Shown here piece by piece: positions 18,292 through 20,333 of a stretch of 20,333 nt of DNA. The stretch comes from a virus: the IMG/VR virus record IMGVR_UViG_3300009496_000108, positions 1-20,333 of that record. One strand, written 5' to 3'. The notes under the pieces are model-generated. The model worked only from the letters and a program-made list of their open reading frames with translations. It ran no database searches and had not been told where the DNA came from. Every line of letters begins with the position of its first letter. Positions within the stretch are counted from its first letter, which is position 1. The translations under genes and the position numbers were made by a program.

Positions 18292-18324
18292 GCACTATTT
18301 ACAGCAGCTTTATAAGAAGTAAAG
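18292..18324 (+). pseudogene. Remnant of a fibre gene 3' end
   Basis: This stretch matches the last codons plus 3' flank of the fibre gene at 17431-17463 at 27 of 33 positions and keeps its reading frame: ALFTAAL-stop against TLSTAAI-stop, followed by a nearly identical AAGTAAA flank. No start or body remains. It looks like the scar of a deleted or exchanged fibre gene between the terminator and groEL. Confidence 0.6.
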
Positions 18325-18402
18325 TTTACTTAAATCACGTAATAATAAACTTAAGGAAGTTAAAATATAATAAATAATAAAATTTAATCAAATTAATTAA
18401 AC

Positions 18403-19956
18403 ATGTCAAACCAAATTGTAAAAAATCTCACCTTCGGTGAGAAGGCAAAGACCAATGTATTTAAAGGTATCGAAAAGCTTACAAAAGCTGTTAGTTCTAC
18501 CTTAGGAGCCAGTGGAAAATGCGTATTACTAGAAAACGAATTAGGTAAACCTGTTATTACCAAAGATGGTGTAACGGTTGCAAATTCAATAACACTTAGA
18601 GATCCTATTGAAAATATGGGTGCAACGCTTCTAAAGGAAGCAGCTAGGCAAACTGTTAAAGAAGCTGGAGATGGAACCACAACAGCTACAGTCTTAGCTC
18701 ACTCAATATTATTAGAAGCATACGCTGCTAAAAACAGTGGATCAAGGGAAATGAAGGAAGGTGTCGAATCGGCTACTAAAAAAGTAATTGAGTATCTAGA
18801 AAAGCTAGCGGTACCTGTTGAAGGAGATATGGTAAACCATGTTGCAACAATTTCTTCTAACAACGATAAAGAACTTGGTAATGTTATTGCTGAGGCTTTT
18901 AAACAAGTGGGTAAGAATGGAGTTGTTACTATGGAGGTTTCAAATGATAGCGAAACAAGTTACGAAGTAATAAATGGAGCTGCAATAGATAAACCTTTAA
19001 AGAACTTCCACTTTATCACAGACGAAAGTAAAAAAGAAGCTGTACTTGAAAATCCATTAGTATTACTAGTGGAAAACAAAATAGAAAACATACGTAAGAT
19101 ACAAAGTGTTTTAGAGTATGTTATAAAAAACAATGAGCCTTTATTAATTATTGGCGAAGCAGATGAGCAAGTAGTATCCGCTTTAGCTATGAATAAAAAG
19201 AAAGGTAATATCAAAGTCAATATTATTGACACTCCTGACTTTGGAATATACAGAAAAGAAAAGCTTCAGGATATAGCCCTCTTAACAGGTGCTACGGTCG
19301 TGAATGAAGACCTTGGTGATGACTTAGATATGATAGAGGTAGAAATGCTAGGAAAGTGTTTAAAGTCCATTACAAACGACCAGGAGACCATTATACAAGT
19401 AGGAGATACATCTATTAAAGTTCAAGAAGTTATCGATTCGATACAAGATGACATTAAAAAAGAAACTTTACCAGGTAAGCTTAATAGATTAGAAAAAAGA
19501 TTAGGTTTATTATCTTGTAAAGTAGCTGTTATAAAAGTAGGTGCAAGCTCAGAGGTTGAGCTTAAAGAAAAGCAAGATAGAGTTGAAGATGCGATGTGTG
19601 CTACAAAAGCTGCTATTAAAGAAGGTATTGTACCAGGTGGTGGTATTGCTTTATTAAATGCTTCTACTTATGTTAAACCAAGCAACGATAATGAAAAAGT
19701 TTTACTAGAAGCTATTAAAGCGCCTTATTTAACTATACTAAAAAACGCTGGTTTAGAAGAAGTATATCCGAAAGGAAAAGGCAAAGGAATTAATGTAGTT
19801 ACCGGTAAAGACGTTAATATGATTAAGTCTGGTATTATTGATCCTTTATTAGTTACTAAAAGCGCATTAAAGAACGCAGCATCAGTAGCTACAACTATAT
19901 TGTCAACAGATTGTGTAATCAACAACTTAAGAGTAGAAGATGAAAGCAATAGGTAG
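18403..19956 (+). CDS. groEL: Phage-encoded chaperonin GroEL
   Basis: ATP-driven folding chamber protein, 517 residues, full length apart from a missing Gly-Gly-Met tail (E. coli GroEL has 548). ATPase motifs are intact: KDGVTVA with D55, GDGTTTATVLA with D90 (equivalent of the nucleotide-site aspartates D52 and D87), and VEDAMCATKAAIKEGIVPGGG near residues 390-410. The apical and intermediate regions are clearly diverged from host-type sequences (NSDSETSYE-like patches, DKPLKNFHFITDESK), so substrate preference may differ. It is translationally coupled to groES (17-bp overlap) and sits behind a terminator with its own A/T-rich leader. It probably folds capsid or other virion proteins. Confidence 0.97.
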   Translation: MSNQIVKNLTFGEKAKTNVFKGIEKLTKAVSSTLGASGKCVLLENELGKPVITKDGVTVANSITLRDPIENMGATLLKEAARQTVKEAGDGTTTATVLAHSILLEAYAAKNSGSREMKEGVESATKKVIEYLEKLAVPVEGDMVNHVATISSNNDKELGNVIAEAFKQVGKNGVVTMEVSNDSETSYEVINGAAIDKPLKNFHFITDESKKEAVLENPLVLLVENKIENIRKIQSVLEYVIKNNEPLLIIGEADEQVVSALAMNKKKGNIKVNIIDTPDFGIYRKEKLQDIALLTGATVVNEDLGDDLDMIEVEMLGKCLKSITNDQETIIQVGDTSIKVQEVIDSIQDDIKKETLPGKLNRLEKRLGLLSCKVAVIKVGASSEVELKEKQDRVEDAMCATKAAIKEGIVPGGGIALLNASTYVKPSNDNEKVLLEAIKAPYLTILKNAGLEEVYPKGKGKGINVVTGKDVNMIKSGIIDPLLVTKSALKNAASVATTILSTDCVINNLRVEDESNR

Positions 19957-20200
19957 AAACTTGATAATAAAGATCATTAAAGAAACAACTACTAAAACAA
20001 AAGGTGGTTTAATACTTAATGAAAAAAGTAGAGAAGATATAAGATATCGTAAAGCTACTATTGTATCCGTTGGAACAGATGTTGAAGGTGTAACGAAAGA
20101 CGATACAATCTATTTTGACAGAAACGCTGGACACGGAATAGAAATAGACAACGAGAAACTACACGTTATAAAGAATCAAGATGTAGTAGTCGTATTATGA
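19940..20200 (+). CDS. groES: Phage-encoded co-chaperonin GroES
   Basis: An 86-residue cpn10 lid protein: N-terminal MKAIGRNLIIKI, a mobile loop ETTTKTKGGLIL with the hydrophobic GGLIL that docks on GroEL (22-26), the barrel TIVSVGTDVEGVTKDDTIYF, and an end of LHVIKNQDVVVVL. It is slightly shorter than E. coli GroES (97), chiefly in the roof loop. It overlaps groEL by 17 bp and the next gene by 4 bp (ATGA). Carrying its own lid makes the pair potentially independent of the host GroES. Confidence 0.93.
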   Translation: MKAIGRNLIIKIIKETTTKTKGGLILNEKSREDIRYRKATIVSVGTDVEGVTKDDTIYFDRNAGHGIEIDNEKLHVIKNQDVVVVL

Positions 20201-20333
20201 AACGATTAGAAGCAAGGGATATTAAAGATATGAACTTGCTAAAGCACTATCGTGTTATACGTAAATGGGCATGTAGGAATAACGGTTTAAACGATGCAGA
20301 TCTTGAACTACTTATTTATTTCGATTGCATGGA
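20197..20333 (+). CDS. Partial gene downstream of groES (runs off right edge)
   Basis: ATG at 20197-20199 overlaps the groES stop (ATGA). The 45 visible residues (MKRLEARDIKDMNLLKHYRV..., ending LELLIYFDCM) are basic then helical; IRKWACRNNGLNDADLELLIYFD has the rhythm of a winged-helix (MarR-like) DNA-binding start (helix, then S/N-x-x-D/E-LELLIYL). This is suggestive only. Translational coupling with the chaperonin genes is clear. Confidence 0.75.
   Translation, partial: MKRLEARDIKDMNLLKHYRVIRKWACRNNGLNDADLELLIYFDCM

Noticed and set aside
1-20333. CRISPR array or anti-phage defence system
   Set aside because: The dispersed repeats are not regularly spaced with unique spacers, and no cas or known defence gene is recognisable.

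Overview
The window looks like part of a double-stranded DNA phage that infects a (probably marine) Bacteroidetes/Flavobacteriia host. This rests on the A/T-rich base composition, many tightly packed small genes, start codons preceded by A-rich stretches rather than Shine-Dalgarno sequences, phage replication and recombination genes next to tail-fibre genes, and phage-borne GroEL/GroES. No portal, terminase or capsid gene is visible, so the phage cannot be placed more exactly.

Layout. Positions 1-15.4 kb are transcribed leftward (minus strand). At the left is a DNA metabolism block: thymidylate synthase (cut by the edge), T7 gp4/Twinkle-like primase-helicase, an SSB-like protein, a PDDEXK exonuclease, an ERF-type annealing protein and a sigma-70 family factor. 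From 5.0 to 6.8 kb lies an unusual cassette-like segment of six small genes separated by structured inverted repeats, two of them with integron-like core sequences. From 6.8 to 15.4 kb come about 30 small leftward genes, mostly unrecognised, including a KTSC protein, a Gp88-family protein, an HTH-ending protein and two paralogues. A 450-bp non-coding divergence zone (15.45-15.90 kb) separates these from the rightward late-type genes: a small basic protein, two virion/tail-fibre proteins sharing an N-terminal segment, a terminator, GroEL, GroES and a partial gene.

Regulation is the most striking part. A 37-bp element with a fixed architecture (on the minus strand: TTTACAAAA, an invariant ACGA, then GATAATATA, with an 18-nt spacer) occurs 12 times. 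Nearly every copy lies immediately upstream of a leftward gene or operon, and it is absent from the rightward genes. The phage's own sigma factor is the natural candidate reader. Three copies of a different 48-50-bp imperfect palindrome lie at the start of the HTH gene, at 14.4 kb, and just upstream of the rightward genes; they look like operators of a switch. A decamer, TGCTATACAC, occurs nine times exactly on the leftward-transcribed strand, always inside genes and in all three reading frames, so it appears to be conserved as DNA or RNA rather than as protein; its function is unknown.

All calls are from reading the sequence; no database search was run.
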